From an uncultured Moraxella sp. (GTDB taxonomy: Bacteria > Pseudomonadota > Gammaproteobacteria > Pseudomonadales > Moraxellaceae): a stretch of DNA of 14,084 nucleotides. Shown here piece after piece: positions 1 through 8,094 of the stretch. Within the stretch, counting starts at the first letter, position 1. Each line of letters begins with the position of its first letter. A program made the position numbers and the translations under genes. Location of the stretch: assembly GCA_927911235.1 (NCBI GenBank), contig CAKMOY010000002.1:1-14084 (forward strand). Direction: 5' to 3'. The notes beneath the pieces were generated by a model. That model did no database searches. It was not told the DNA's origin and worked only from the letters and a program-made list of their open reading frames with translations.

Positions 1-170
1 TGAGCTTGTTTTCTAGGCTGATTTCATTTTCCTGCCACCTTTTTTGTGTTGTTCGTTGTATGCTTCTTGTAGTATGGTGAGCATATGAGTTATAGGTACT
101 TCTTTGGATGCCAAAGTAGCGTTTAAAATTGTGCGTCACTGAGTTTTTCTGCTTGTCGGGTATCATGCTT
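1..170 (-). pseudogene. IS5-family transposase OrfA remnant, frameshifted
   Basis: On the minus strand, pieces of an IS5-type first transposase ORF can be read in order, but in different frames: DTRQAEKLSDAQF, then KRYFGIQRSTYN, then MLTILQEAYNEQHKKGGRKM, then ISLENKL. The GGR-K-SLEN/L arrangement is the typical N-terminal part of IS5-family OrfA, just before the helix that reads LLM-LEYxREYRTY in relatives. At least three frame changes occur within about 160 bases, including an extra T near position 125, and the gene continues beyond the window start. The element's outer end should lie between about 170 and 225, next to terD, but I cannot define its terminal repeat. The family is recognised by pattern only; a named IS cannot be given. 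Confidence 0.6.
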
Positions 171-218
171 TTGCTGTTTTTTCTAAAAATCAGTATTATA
201 CCAAATCACTATTAAGGT

Positions 219-800
219 TTGGAAAGAGGTCTATTAAACAAAGGTGGTAACTTATCTTTAACCAAAACCGATCCAAATTTAAACAAACTGTTAATCGGTT
301 TGGGTTGGGACGAGCGAGCGACTTCTGGCTCAGAGTTTGACCTTGATGCCAGCGTGTTTTTGTTGGCAAGCAATGGGCGAGTGCGTGGCGACCACGATTT
401 TATTTTTTATAACCAACTAAAATCGGATAACGGTGCGGTAGAACACACAGGCGACAACCGCACAGGACAAGGCGATGGCGATGATGAAGTGATTAAAGTG
501 AACCTTGCCCAAATCCCAGCCGACATTGACAAAATCATCGTTACTGTCACCATTCACGATGCCCAAGCTCGTAACCAAAACTTTGGACAAGTCGCCAATG
601 CCTTTATCCGTGTGGTAAACGAAGAAACAGGCTTGGAAGTGGTGCGTTTTGACTTGGCGGAAGATTATTCTATTGAAACGGCGATGGTGTTTGGCGAAGT
701 ATATCGCTACAATGGTGAATGGAAATTCCGTGCGGTCGGTCAAGGTTATTCTGGTGGATTGGCGGCGATGTGTAGCCAATATGGTATTAATATTGGTTAA
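219..800 (+). CDS. terD: TerD-family tellurium resistance/stress protein
   Basis: The 193-residue product matches the TerD family along its whole length (about 192 residues is usual). Visible are the N-terminal [14 protein letters not shown] block (about 8-21), [19 protein letters not shown] (40-49), FIFYNQ (61-66), the acidic [15 protein letters not shown] segment (76-90), [15 protein letters not shown] (111-125) and the [19 protein letters not shown] end (158-177). The acidic clusters are the calcium-binding sites of this fold. TerD proteins are cytosolic and linked to tellurite, phage and envelope stress. The only in-frame start is TTG at 219. The usual N-terminus (M-x-V-S-L-x-KGG) is replaced by [10 protein letters not shown] and there is no well-spaced ribosome site, so the native start may have been lost beside the IS remnant. 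The next gene encodes a TerC-like membrane protein, the usual partner. Confidence 0.9.
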   Translation: MERGLLNKGGNLSLTKTDPNLNKLLIGLGWDERATSGSEFDLDASVFLLASNGRVRGDHDFIFYNQLKSDNGAVEHTGDNRTGQGDGDDEVIKVNLAQIPADIDKIIVTVTIHDAQARNQNFGQVANAFIRVVNEETGLEVVRFDLAEDYSIETAMVFGEVYRYNGEWKFRAVGQGYSGGLAAMCSQYGINIG

Positions 801-933
801 GCGTATATTTTTTAAAAATGATATTTTTTTGCTAAATATGGGGATACTTGCAAAAAATTAACATAAAGTTACGTTTTAATGCTTGTATTTTTTTAAATTA
901 TCGTGAAAATAAGCTAGCAACAAATATTCATTC

Positions 934-961
934 AAAAAGTGGTGCTTTGCCACTTTTTTTT
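934..961 (+). terminator. Rho-independent terminator after terD
   Basis: The stem AAAAAGTGG (934-942) pairs with CCACTTTTT (950-958) around a 7-base loop and is followed by further T residues to 961. It lies between terD and the DUF475 gene, so the two are probably separate transcripts or only partly co-transcribed. Confidence 0.8.
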
Positions 962-981
962 ATATTTATGGATTTTTTCTT

Positions 982-2067
982 ATGATGAAAAATTTAAAAC
1001 ATTTTTATTTTGACATTGCGTTTACCATTGTCGCTTTGATGATTGCTGCGTGGTGGGGTTTTTCGCATGGTGGCGTGTCTGCGATGATGACCGCTTTGTT
1101 TGTTACGCTGATTTTGGCGGTGATGGAAATTTCATTGTCGTTTGACAATGCGGTCGTCAATGCGTCTGTGTTAAAGCATTGGGACAAGTTTTGGAAAATG
1201 ATTTTCTTAACTGTCGGCATGTTAATCGCCGTATTTGGTATGCGTTTGGTGTTTCCGATTGTGATTGTGGCGGTTACTGCCGACATGAGCATGATGGACG
1301 TGATTAACATGGCATTGTACAATCCCAAAGAATACTCTGCCAAACTGATGGCACACCATGCCGAGATTGCTGCTTTTGGTGGTATGTTTTTGTTATTGGT
1401 GTTTTTGAACTTTTTGTTTGATGACAAAGATGTGCATTGGTTTGAATGGCTTGAAAAAAGACTGGCTCGTTTTGGCAAAGTAGATGCCATGAGCGTATTT
1501 GTCGCTTTGGTGTTGTTAATGGTTGCTCTAAATTGGGTAGACCCAGCCCAAAAGTCAGCCGTACTGATTGCAGGTGTGTTTGGTATTTTGATTTATTTGG
1601 CGACCAATGTATTGTCAAGTTTACTAGAAGGGGCGGACGATGATGACGAAAGCACGTCACAAGTTGAAGGCAAAGAAGTCGCAGGGGCGATTGCCAAAGG
1701 CGGTATTGCAGGTTTTTTATATTTAGAAGTGTTGGACGCATCGTTTAGTTTTGATGGTGTGATTGGGGCGTTTGCGATTACCAATGACGTGATTATCATC
1801 ATGTTAGGCTTGGCAGTCGGTGCGATGTTTGTGCGTTCTATGACGATTTTCTTGGTAGAAAAAGGCACGCTTGATGAGTTTATTTACCTAGAGCATGGTG
1901 CGCATTATGCGATTGGTGCGTTGGCGTTGATTATGCTATTGGCGACCGTACACATCGAAGTACCAGAGATTGTTACAGGTCTGATTGGTATCGCCTTTAT
2001 CGTGTGGGCGGTGATGAACTCCATCTCGCACAACAAGCGTGAAGCCTTAAAAGAACAACAATCGTGA
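982..2067 (+). CDS. DUF475 family TerC-like integral membrane protein
   Basis: A 361-residue polytopic membrane protein. Two acidic membrane motifs characteristic of the TerC-like/DUF475 group are present: MEISLSFDNAVVNASVL (about 48-64) and LEVLDASFSFDGVIGAFAIT (about 249-268). There are roughly eight to nine hydrophobic segments, with a charged cytoplasmic loop DDDDES-containing near residue 218. TerC-type proteins are proposed metal-ion (for example manganese) exporters, and DUF475 members often sit next to terD genes, as here. The reading frame is intact. ATG codons at 982 and 985 are both possible; no strong ribosome site is seen. The transported substrate cannot be told from sequence. 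Confidence 0.88.
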   Translation: MMKNLKHFYFDIAFTIVALMIAAWWGFSHGGVSAMMTALFVTLILAVMEISLSFDNAVVNASVLKHWDKFWKMIFLTVGMLIAVFGMRLVFPIVIVAVTADMSMMDVINMALYNPKEYSAKLMAHHAEIAAFGGMFLLLVFLNFLFDDKDVHWFEWLEKRLARFGKVDAMSVFVALVLLMVALNWVDPAQKSAVLIAGVFGILIYLATNVLSSLLEGADDDDESTSQVEGKEVAGAIAKGGIAGFLYLEVLDASFSFDGVIGAFAITNDVIIIMLGLAVGAMFVRSMTIFLVEKGTLDEFIYLEHGAHYAIGALALIMLLATVHIEVPEIVTGLIGIAFIVWAVMNSISHNKREALKEQQS

Positions 2068-2093
2068 ACAGGTTCTTATATTTATTGAACAAA

Positions 2094-2116
2094 AAGGGCG
2101 TATTTGATACGCCCTT
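2094..2116. repeat. GGGCGTAT-type palindrome, copy 1
   Basis: A perfect 10-bp stem AAGGGCGTAT (2094-2103) pairs with ATACGCCCTT (2107-2116) around a 3-base centre. It lies 27 bases after the DUF475 stop. It lacks a T tract, so it is a weak terminator at best. The same GGGCGTATT/AATACGCCC core recurs at 4656-4674 after fur, which suggests a dispersed intergenic repeat. A TATAAT box at 2121-2126 follows directly and may serve the next gene. Confidence 0.7.
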
Positions 2117-2192
2117 GCGTTATAATAGCAACCGTTATTTTTAAATTCTTTATTTTAATTGTCAAAATGTTAAAAAATTCAAGGAAATTCAT

Positions 2193-3275
2193 ATGGCTTT
2201 GAACCGATTTCAACCCTTATTAATCGCAGGATTACTGCCGTTATTAGTTTTTGCATGGTTTGCAAAAGAAGTCGCAGGTCAGATGGATTTTTGGCTATTG
2301 TGGCTAGTGGCGATGACTTTGGTCGGTTTGCCAATGGTATTTGCCGAAGTTGCCTTAGCCCATCGCAGTGGCACAACGCCTTTGGTCGGCTTGCCAAATT
2401 TAACCAGAGAATCAGACGTTAGCACGGTTTGGCGTGGTTTTGGTTGGCTGACGGTTGCGTTATTATTGACCGTTGTCGGACATTTGTTAGCCAGCTCCGC
2501 CCAAAATTTGCAACCTTTGGTCGGCACAATGGCAACGCCTGCCTTACTTGCCATCATGGTGTTAATCGTGATTGGACTTAGTTTTACCAAACATTTGGCA
2601 GGTTGGTTGGCATTTGGCTTGGCGATTGTGGCTTTAGGTTTAAACGTGAGCCAGTCTGGATTTGCCATTTGGCAAATGACCAATACGTCGCTTAGAGAAT
2701 GGTCGCTTGCGGTGGTGTTGGCGTTGGTGTGTGTTGGAGCGGGAACGGGGCTGTTTTGGCACAGCCGAGCTAATCAAATTTTGTTAAGCGATACCGAAAA
2801 ATCAGGCAAGGACAACAAAGCAGTCGCCAGTCGCTATGTGTTGCCGATTTGGTGTTTTCAAATGGTCGGCGGTGCGTTGGTCGCCATGACTTTATCGCCA
2901 GCTAGCAATCTATCGGCGATTGCCTATGCGTTGGCGATGTTGGCAGGTTCAGCCTATCTGCTCCATATTGTTTCCGAACAATTGTCATTAAAATTAGCAA
3001 AAACTCGCTTTAGCTTTTTGGCATTGGTGATAACGGCTGTTGTGGGATTGGGATTTGCCTTGATTCCAACGGCATTTTTAAACCAATTATTAATCTTGTT
3101 AAGTTTAATCACGGCAGTTTGGCTTGCGATTTTTGCAGGTTGGCAAATGAAAATCAGCCATTTACGCAAATCGTTAAACTTTGGTTCAGAAGCCGTTTAT
3201 AACATTTGGCGAATTGGCGTGCGAATTGTTGTGCCATTGGCGATTTTATTGGCAATTGTGGGTTTATTTGTGTAA
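2193..3275 (+). CDS. NSS-fold (sodium-dependent transporter-like) membrane protein
   Basis: A 360-residue protein with about ten to eleven hydrophobic segments. Segment 2 reads GLPMVFAEVALAHRSG (about 45-60), close to the TM2 signature of neurotransmitter:sodium symporters, and is followed by W-RGFGWLTVALLL (about 80-92). The C-terminal GWQMKISHLRKSLNF then WRIGVRIVVPLAILLAIV resembles the last helices of bacterial SNF-type transporters. At 360 residues it is shorter than the usual 430-500. The N-terminal sodium/substrate site motif is not convincingly present, so it may be a divergent or non-classical member. A good ribosome site (AAGGAA, 2181-2186) precedes ATG 2193. rnfH follows after 34 bases, suggesting an operon. 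The substrate is unknown. Confidence 0.65.
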   Translation: MALNRFQPLLIAGLLPLLVFAWFAKEVAGQMDFWLLWLVAMTLVGLPMVFAEVALAHRSGTTPLVGLPNLTRESDVSTVWRGFGWLTVALLLTVVGHLLASSAQNLQPLVGTMATPALLAIMVLIVIGLSFTKHLAGWLAFGLAIVALGLNVSQSGFAIWQMTNTSLREWSLAVVLALVCVGAGTGLFWHSRANQILLSDTEKSGKDNKAVASRYVLPIWCFQMVGGALVAMTLSPASNLSAIAYALAMLAGSAYLLHIVSEQLSLKLAKTRFSFLALVITAVVGLGFALIPTAFLNQLLILLSLITAVWLAIFAGWQMKISHLRKSLNFGSEAVYNIWRIGVRIVVPLAILLAIVGLFV

Positions 3276-3309
3276 TTTTTTGATAAAAATATTGTAAAAA
3301 AGATAAAAA

Positions 3310-3607
3310 ATGATAACGATTGAAGTGGCATTTTCACCCAAAGAAGGTGAACATTTGTTAAAAAAAATCAATTTGCCTGACGGTGCGACCGCCCATGATG
3401 CGGTGAATACTTTGGGTTGGCTTGATGATTTTTTGGCAATCAGAGATTACCAAATTGGTATTTTTGCCAAAAAAATTGATTGGCAAACCCCATTAAAAAA
3501 CAGGCGATAGACTAGAAATCTACCGCCCTTTAACCATAAATCCCATGCAAAAACGTCAAAAACGTTCTAAAAAACAACGACTTGAAAAATTCACAACAAG
3601 GTTATGA
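3310..3607 (+). CDS. rnfH: RnfH-family (UPF0125) protein, frameshifted
   Basis: The N-terminal 63 residues (MITIEVAFSPKEGE, LPDGATAHDAV, IGIFAKKIDWQTPLKN) match the ubiquitin-like RnfH family. The plain frame stops at 3508-3510, but removing one base (the A at 3502) gives G-DRLEIYRPLTINPMQKRQ and continues to a stop at 3605-3607, for about 98 residues, the usual family length. RnfH is a small soluble protein found in RNF or toxin-like contexts whose role is not settled. Gammaproteobacteria commonly have it next to bamE, as here: its restored stop is one base from the end of bamE on the opposite strand. The shift is probably a sequence error, as the downstream residues remain conserved. Confidence 0.85.
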
Positions 3608-3608
3608 A

Positions 3609-3980
3609 TTAATCGGTTTTGTAGCTATTTGGACGTTCAATTTTGGCAACTCTGCCTGTATTGTCAAAGTAGATTTTGGCATATTGCTCGGCGTTATGCA
3701 CGTTGGGTTTGTTTTCACGTTTGGCGATTGTGCCTGCGGTAAAATCATAAATATAGTCCCAACGCATGGGGTTTAGCGTGTCTTGCACCGCAGGGCTACC
3801 CAAGATGTATAACACTTGGTCGCTGGTCATGCCGACTTGCACTTGGGCAAGTTTGTCTTCGTGGATTGGCGTGCCTTGTGGAATGTCAATTTTGTAAACG
3901 CTAAACCACGAACAGGCAGGCAAGACGCTCACGCTTGACAAAACGGCGATTAGGGGCAAAAATTTTAAACGATTGTTCAT
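3609..3980 (-). CDS. bamE: Outer membrane assembly lipoprotein BamE (SmpA/OmlA)
   Basis: A 123-residue lipoprotein of the SmpA/OmlA family. The signal peptide ends in a lipobox LPAC with the acylated cysteine at residue 23. The mature part has IPQGTPIHEDKLAQVQVGMT, QVLYILGSPAVQDTLNPMRWDYIYDF and a final beta strand AKIYFDNTGRVAKIE, the conserved core of the family. BamE is part of the BAM complex that folds outer membrane proteins and acts at the periplasmic face of the outer membrane. It is divergent from fur, as in Pseudomonas and Acinetobacter, and convergent with rnfH. The frame is intact. Confidence 0.95.
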   Translation of the reverse strand: MNNRLKFLPLIAVLSSVSVLPACSWFSVYKIDIPQGTPIHEDKLAQVQVGMTSDQVLYILGSPAVQDTLNPMRWDYIYDFTAGTIAKRENKPNVHNAEQYAKIYFDNTGRVAKIERPNSYKTD

Positions 3981-4140
3981 ATTAAAAAAACCTATTGAAA
4001 AAATTTAATATTAAAATCCAAGAATAGTCGCTATCATACGCTATTTAAGCAAAAATGCCTACTATTTATCTTAAGATTTTATACCATTTTAACATTTTTG
4101 TGTTAATATAAAAGCGAATCACAACAAATAAGGAAAAAAA
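3981..4140. promoter_or_regulatory. Divergent bamE/fur promoter region with TTAACA palindrome
   Basis: This 160-base AT-rich gap must hold promoters for both bamE and fur. Two symmetric sequences stand out: TTTAATATTAAA (4004-4015), near the bamE start, and TTAACA-6 bases-TGTTAA (4089-4094 and 4101-4106), overlapping a possible fur -10 box TAATAT (4104-4109). The second could be an operator. No convincing 19-bp Fur box was found by eye. Confidence 0.5.
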
Positions 4141-4584
4141 ATGACATTTACCAACCAAGATTTACGCCGTGCAGGACTAAAAGTTACGTTACCACGTTTA
4201 AAAATTTTACAACTATTAGAAAGTGCCGAACGTCATCACATGAGTGCTGAAGATGTGTACAAAGCTTTGATTGAGCAAGGTGAAGATGTCGGTTTGGCGA
4301 CTGTTTATCGTGTTTTGACCCAGTTTGAACAAGCAGGGATTGTAGAACGCCATAATTTTGAAAATAATTTGTCGGTTTTTGAGGTTGCCAAAGAAGAACA
4401 TCATGACCATTTGGTCTGTGACCATTGTGGCAAAGTGGTGGAGTTTCACAAAGATGAAATTGAAGCACTGCAAGAAAGCGTTGCCAAAGAGCATGGGTTT
4501 AAATTGTCAGGGCATTCGTTGGTGCTATACGGTATCTGCGATGAACCAGAATGTCAAACGTCTGGTAAAAATAATATTCAGTAA
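4141..4584 (+). CDS. fur: Ferric uptake regulator Fur
   Basis: A 147-residue protein of normal Fur length. The winged-helix DNA-binding half contains LRRAGLKVTLPRLKIL (8-23) and the recognition region GLATVYRVLTQFEQAGIV (51-68). The dimerisation half carries HHDH (87-90), CDHC (C93, C96) and a second cysteine pair C133/C138, the metal ligands of zinc- and iron-binding Fur. Fur represses iron uptake genes when loaded with ferrous iron. A ribosome site (AAGGA, 4130-4134) precedes ATG 4141. Intact. Confidence 0.96.
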   Translation: MTFTNQDLRRAGLKVTLPRLKILQLLESAERHHMSAEDVYKALIEQGEDVGLATVYRVLTQFEQAGIVERHNFENNLSVFEVAKEEHHDHLVCDHCGKVVEFHKDEIEALQESVAKEHGFKLSGHSLVLYGICDEPECQTSGKNNIQ

Positions 4585-4655
4585 TACCAATCCAAAAATA
4601 TAAAATATATCAATTTGTAGAAGCTTATTGCATAAGTCCTGTTAAATTCATTATT

Positions 4656-4674
4656 GGGCGTATTCAATACGCCC
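4656..4674. repeat. GGGCGTAT-type palindrome, copy 2
   Basis: GGGCGTATTCAATACGCCC is a perfect 9-bp inverted repeat with one central base, followed by CCTACAA. It lies 72 bases after fur and before the brnA remnant (convergent). It shares its core with 2094-2116. It may act as a weak bidirectional terminator, but no T tract follows. Confidence 0.7.
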
Positions 4675-4720
4675 CTACAATACAAAATTTATTGTGTTTG
4701 GTAAATTTTTTTGGCAAGAA

Positions 4721-4959
4721 TTAAGCAAGTACAGCTCGTAAAATATTGTTCATTCTTGTTAATTCACTGGCGTTGTCTAGTTTTTGGCTAATAAGTTGCC
4801 AAACGTCAGGCTCAATGGCATAAGTAGGCTCACTTTTTTTGTTTTTTGTTCTGCTTTTCTCATTGCTTGCAATCTTGCAAGTTCAGGTACTTCGCTAACG
4901 GACAATGCGTTATTAAAATCAATTTCCCCAAGTTTTGGGTCATCTTTTACTGTTTTCAT
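4721..4959 (-). pseudogene. brnA: BrnA-like antitoxin, frameshifted
   Basis: From ATG at 4957-4959 with ribosome site AAGGA, the frame reads MKTVKDDPKLGE, then NNALSVSEVPELARLQAMRK. After a run of seven T (4834-4840; A on the coding strand) it drifts into an unrelated tail. Adding one base to the run restores SEPTYAIEPDVWQLISQK followed by LTRMNNILRAVLA and a stop at 4721-4723, for 79 residues. The ending (PDVW, then I/M-N-x-L/I-L-R) is like the RHH C-terminal half of BrnA antitoxins. The gene overlaps the end of the brnT remnant by 20 bases, the usual brnT-brnA order. BrnA would neutralise BrnT and repress the operon. The assignment rests on the pair rather than on this protein alone. Confidence 0.6.
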
Positions 4960-5101
4960 AGATTTTCCTTTGATGTGGTTCTGCTCGATGGGCGGAGAAT
5001 ATTCTAACGTTATCACCCCTTATCGTCCAATGCACCACCATAAAATTACCTAAATTACTGATTCCAAGCGTATAATAGCGTTCTTCAAACAAACATTTTA
5101 A
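4940..5101 (-). pseudogene. brnT: BrnT toxin C-terminal remnant (5' truncated)
   Basis: Read on the minus strand ahead of brnA, a stop-free stretch gives EERYYTLGISNLGNF, then MVVHWTIRGDNVRIFSAHRA and EPHQRKIYEN. This matches the C-terminal half of BrnT ribonuclease toxins (E-ERF-T-G, V-h-t-R-D-x-IRIISAR-A, E-R-x-YE). The N-terminal half, with most of the catalytic residues, is absent: an in-frame stop lies inside the end of murJ. The remnant begins right at the murJ stop, so it was cut during a past rearrangement. It ends at 4940-4942, inside the brnA start. No functional toxin can be made from what is seen here. It is too short and lacks a start to have been listed as an ORF. Confidence 0.75.
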
Positions 5102-6650
5102 TCACTTTTTAAACTACCAAACCGAAATCCAGCCAAAAATAATCCCACCGCATACACTAACATTCCGCCAACACAAATCGCCAAAAACGCTAAAATTTTG
5201 CCAATTTGACTGGCATTAGTAGGAAAAAGCGTTATCATAATTTGTAAAGCAATCAGCATTACACCATTGGCAACGCACAATTGTAACATACGTTTTTTCG
5301 AATGTGGATTAAATTTGAACAATTGTTGTTTTTTTAAATAATAATACAACACCGCCACATTCACCCACGCCGATAACGTAGTCGCCAATGCCAACGCCCC
5401 ATGTAACGGCAAGTTGATTGTTGAAAAAATGCCCAACAACACAACCGCACTGACCGCATTGGCAACAATTGCGATGATACCTGCTTTGACAGGGATTTTG
5501 CCTTGATGTTTGGCAAAAAAAGCAGGAGCAAAAATTTTAATTAGCATAAACGCCAAAATTCCCCCAGCCATACATTGCAACGCAAAACCACTCATCAATG
5601 CGTCATGCGAACCAAATCTGCCATGTTGAAACAGTGCCAACATCAAAATATCGCTAATCTGTATCAACGCCAAAGACGCAGGCAAGCCAATCAACAATAC
5701 CAACCAACACGCCCAGTCTAACGTTTTTATGAAATTCTGTTCATTATTATTATGCGATAAATGCGGTAAAATCACCGTCCCAATCGCCACGCCAATCACG
5801 CCCAACGGCAACTCGCTCATACGTTCTGCGGTATATAGCCACGACACCGACCCTGTCGGCAAAAAACTGGCAAAACTGGTATTGATGAGCAAATTAATCT
5901 GTAGCACCGACACACCAAAAATCGCAGGTAATACACCCTTTAAAATCTGCCGAACGCCTGTATGGGCAAAATCTACTTTTGGTAAAATTAACAAATTTTG
6001 TTGATAAAGTGGTAAAAGCTGTAACCCCAATTGTAAAACACCTGCCAACAACACCGCATAGCCCAACGCCAAAATCGGCTCAGCAAAATACGGCGATAGC
6101 CAAGTCGCAAAAATAATAAAACAAATGTTTAATAAAATAGGCGTAACTGTTGGAATGACAAAGCGTTGATAACTTTGCAACACGCTACTGGCAAAGGCAG
6201 TCAGCGTAATAAGCAGTAAATAAGGAAAGGTTAAGCGTAACAAAGTCGTGGCGGTGGCAAATTTGTCAGGTTCATGAATAAAACCCATCGCAAACGACCC
6301 AATCACGACAGGGGCGAACATCATCACCACACTTGTCAAAACCGACAATAATAACAACAACGTGCCAAACACTCGGCTAATCAAAATTTGTAAGTCATGA
6401 AAATTATTTTGGTTAGATTTTTTTGATAATCCGCAATCACAGGGACAAAGGTTTGGGCAAATGCGCCTTCGGCAAACAATCGGCGTAAAAAGTTTGGGAT
6501 TTTAAAAGCGACCAAAAAAGCGTCCATCAAGCCACTTGCCCCAAACACATTCATCAATACCACATCACGCACCAAGCCTAACACACGAGATAACAACGTA
6601 AAAACGCTAACGATGGCGGTGGATTTTAACAGTTTTTGGGATTGGGGCAT
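5098..6650 (-). CDS. murJ: Lipid II flippase MurJ, frameshifted
   Basis: MurJ moves lipid II across the inner membrane for peptidoglycan synthesis. The start ATG at 6648-6650 gives MPQSQKLLKSTAIVSVFTL, then LSRVLGLVRDVVLMNVFGAS, and FLRRLFAEGAFAQTFVPVIA; the typical MurJ N-terminal blocks (R-L-G-xxRD, FAEGAF) are clear. Downstream are SRVFGTLLLL and long membrane helices ending GLFLAGFRFGSLKSD, about 14 segments in all. The frames join at 6418-6424, a seven-T run: one extra base gives YQKKSNQNNFHDLQILISRV and a total of about 517 residues, close to E. coli MurJ (511). MurJ is usually essential, so the shift is likely an error. It is downstream of ampD in the same direction, with only 11 bases between the restored ampD stop and the start, so an operon is likely. 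Confidence 0.93.
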
Positions 6651-6661
6651 TGAAAAATTAC

Positions 6662-7283
6662 TCAACAATCATTTATCAATTTTCGCAATTTTTGCCAATC
6701 AAAAATACGCCCCTGGGTCGGACTTTCGCCCACGAGCGACATCGCTATGCCCTGCCAAATGGCATTTTGTCTTAGGATACGCCTTGTTAATCGCCAAAAT
6801 CGTCTGTGCTAACGCCTGATATTGACGTGCATCAAATTCACTATAATCATCGCCTTCAAGCTCAATGCCAATGGAAAAATCATTACAATTTTCACGTCCA
6901 AGATAGCTAGACTTGCCTGCGTGCCACGCTCTATCAGCAAAATTAACAAATTGCGTGATTGTGCCGTCCCTTTCTATAAATAAATGTGCAGAAACTTGCT
7001 GTTGATAAATCGTTGCAAAATATGGGTGGTCGGACGGATTTAGTTTATTTTGAAAAAATGCTTTGACAAAATGCTGTCCGTTTTTATCTTTTTTGCCAAA
7101 TTCGCTCGGTGGCAAACTGATATTGTGAATGACAATCAGTGAAATGTCCTGTGGATTGGGTCGTTCACCAAAGTTTGGCGAAGCGACAAAATCGGCAATG
7201 GCTAGTTTACCATCAACAATCAGATTGTTATTCAAATGGTCGTTTGAGTTGGCATTGTGGGTCGCAGAATTTTTCATAAGCAT
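6662..7283 (-). CDS. ampD: AmpD, 1,6-anhydro-MurNAc-peptide amidase, frameshifted at C-terminus
   Basis: The protein matches AmpD: NPQDISLIVIHNISLPP, HPYFATI, QVSAHLFIERDGTITQFV, RAWHAGKSSYLGR, NDFSIGIELEG and HLAGHSDVARGRKSDPGAYF. The IHN and GHSD histidines and the SDPG aspartate are the zinc site. AmpD recycles peptidoglycan by cutting anhydro-muropeptides in the cytoplasm, and its loss can raise AmpC. The frame stops after YF (6699), but one T too many in the run after TA shifts the end: removing it continues DWQKLRKLINDC to a stop at 6662-6664, about 206 residues. Start ATG is either 7281-7283 (MLMKNS) or 7275-7277 (MKNS); the ribosome site is weak. It is upstream of murJ. Confidence 0.92.
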
Positions 7284-7428
7284 ACTTGTCAAAAATAAAA
7301 AGGATTGTAAACCAAAATTTTGATAAAGAAAACCCACAAATTTATCAAAGATTTTTTTGTGAATATGCTAAACTATAGCCATTATTTTATAAAAATTAGA
7401 TAGTCTTTGTGCAAAAAGGAAAAAAACG

Positions 7429-8082
7429 ATGTCAAATACCTTTCAACCAAGTCAATTTATTGAAGTTGCGTTAAAAAACAACGTACTAAAATTTGGCGAA
7501 TTTACCCTAAAATCTGGGCGTGTCAGTCCGTATTTTTTTAATGCAGGTTTGCTTTCTACTGGCGAATTATTATCGGTTTTGGCAAATGGCTATGCAGACG
7601 CTTTAGCAAAAAATGCGAATAAAGATGATTTGGTGATTTTTGGGGCGGCATATAAAGGCATTCCATTTGTGGCGGCAACGGCTCAATCTCTTTGGAATAA
7701 TCATCAAATCAATGCCAATTGGGGCTACAACCGCAAAGAAGCCAAAGACCATGGTGAGGGCGGAATGCTGGTCGGTGCGGATTTAAAAGGCAAATCGGTG
7801 TGGGTGATTGATGATGTGATGACCGCAGGCACGGCAATGCGTGAAGTGGTGGCACTCTTGGCAAAAGAAAATGCCAAAGTTGCAGGGATTATTGTTGCCC
7901 TTGACCGCAAAGAAAAAGGGCAGGGTGAAAATCCGCCATTCAAGAACTTGCCGAAACCTTGAACGTGCCTGTGGCTTGCTTTGGTGAGTTTTGATGATAT
8001 TATTGATTATGTGGCGAAAAATGGCACGGCAGAACAATTAAACTCGATGAAAAGCTACCGTGAGCAGTATGGCGTTTCATAA
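7429..8082 (+). CDS. pyrE: Orotate phosphoribosyltransferase PyrE, two frameshifts
   Basis: PyrE joins orotate and PRPP to make OMP in pyrimidine synthesis. The PRPP site [13 protein letters not shown] (about 124-136) is intact, with the upstream [16 protein letters not shown] block and the [12 protein letters not shown] flexible loop. After [12 protein letters not shown] the frame is off by one base at 7928-7931 (four A where five would give [17 protein letters not shown]), and again by an extra G near 7973. Correcting both gives [35 protein letters not shown] and a stop at 8080-8082, for 217 residues (213 in E. coli). Two compensating shifts that restore the tail exactly look like sequencing errors. 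An upstream ribosome site AAAGGAAA precedes ATG 7429. Confidence 0.93.
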
Positions 8083-8094
8083 AAGGGGAATATT

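Noticed and set aside
3582..3776. A plus-strand ORF opposite bamE
   Set aside because: It is a shadow of bamE, without known motifs or a ribosome site.
4777..5016. A 79-residue protein starting MITLEYSPPIEQ on the minus strand
   Set aside because: The first 19 residues are the out-of-frame reading of the brnT remnant; the ribosome site marks ATG 4959 as the start.
6381..6384. murJ as two overlapping genes joined by ATGA
   Set aside because: The second part begins at a TTG in the middle of the protein, and one base in the seven-T run joins both into a normal MurJ.
7928..7973. Programmed frameshifting in pyrE and the other shifted genes
   Set aside because: The shifts occur in unrelated genes, in short runs and in both directions (plus and minus one base), without a common slippery site or stem; error is simpler.
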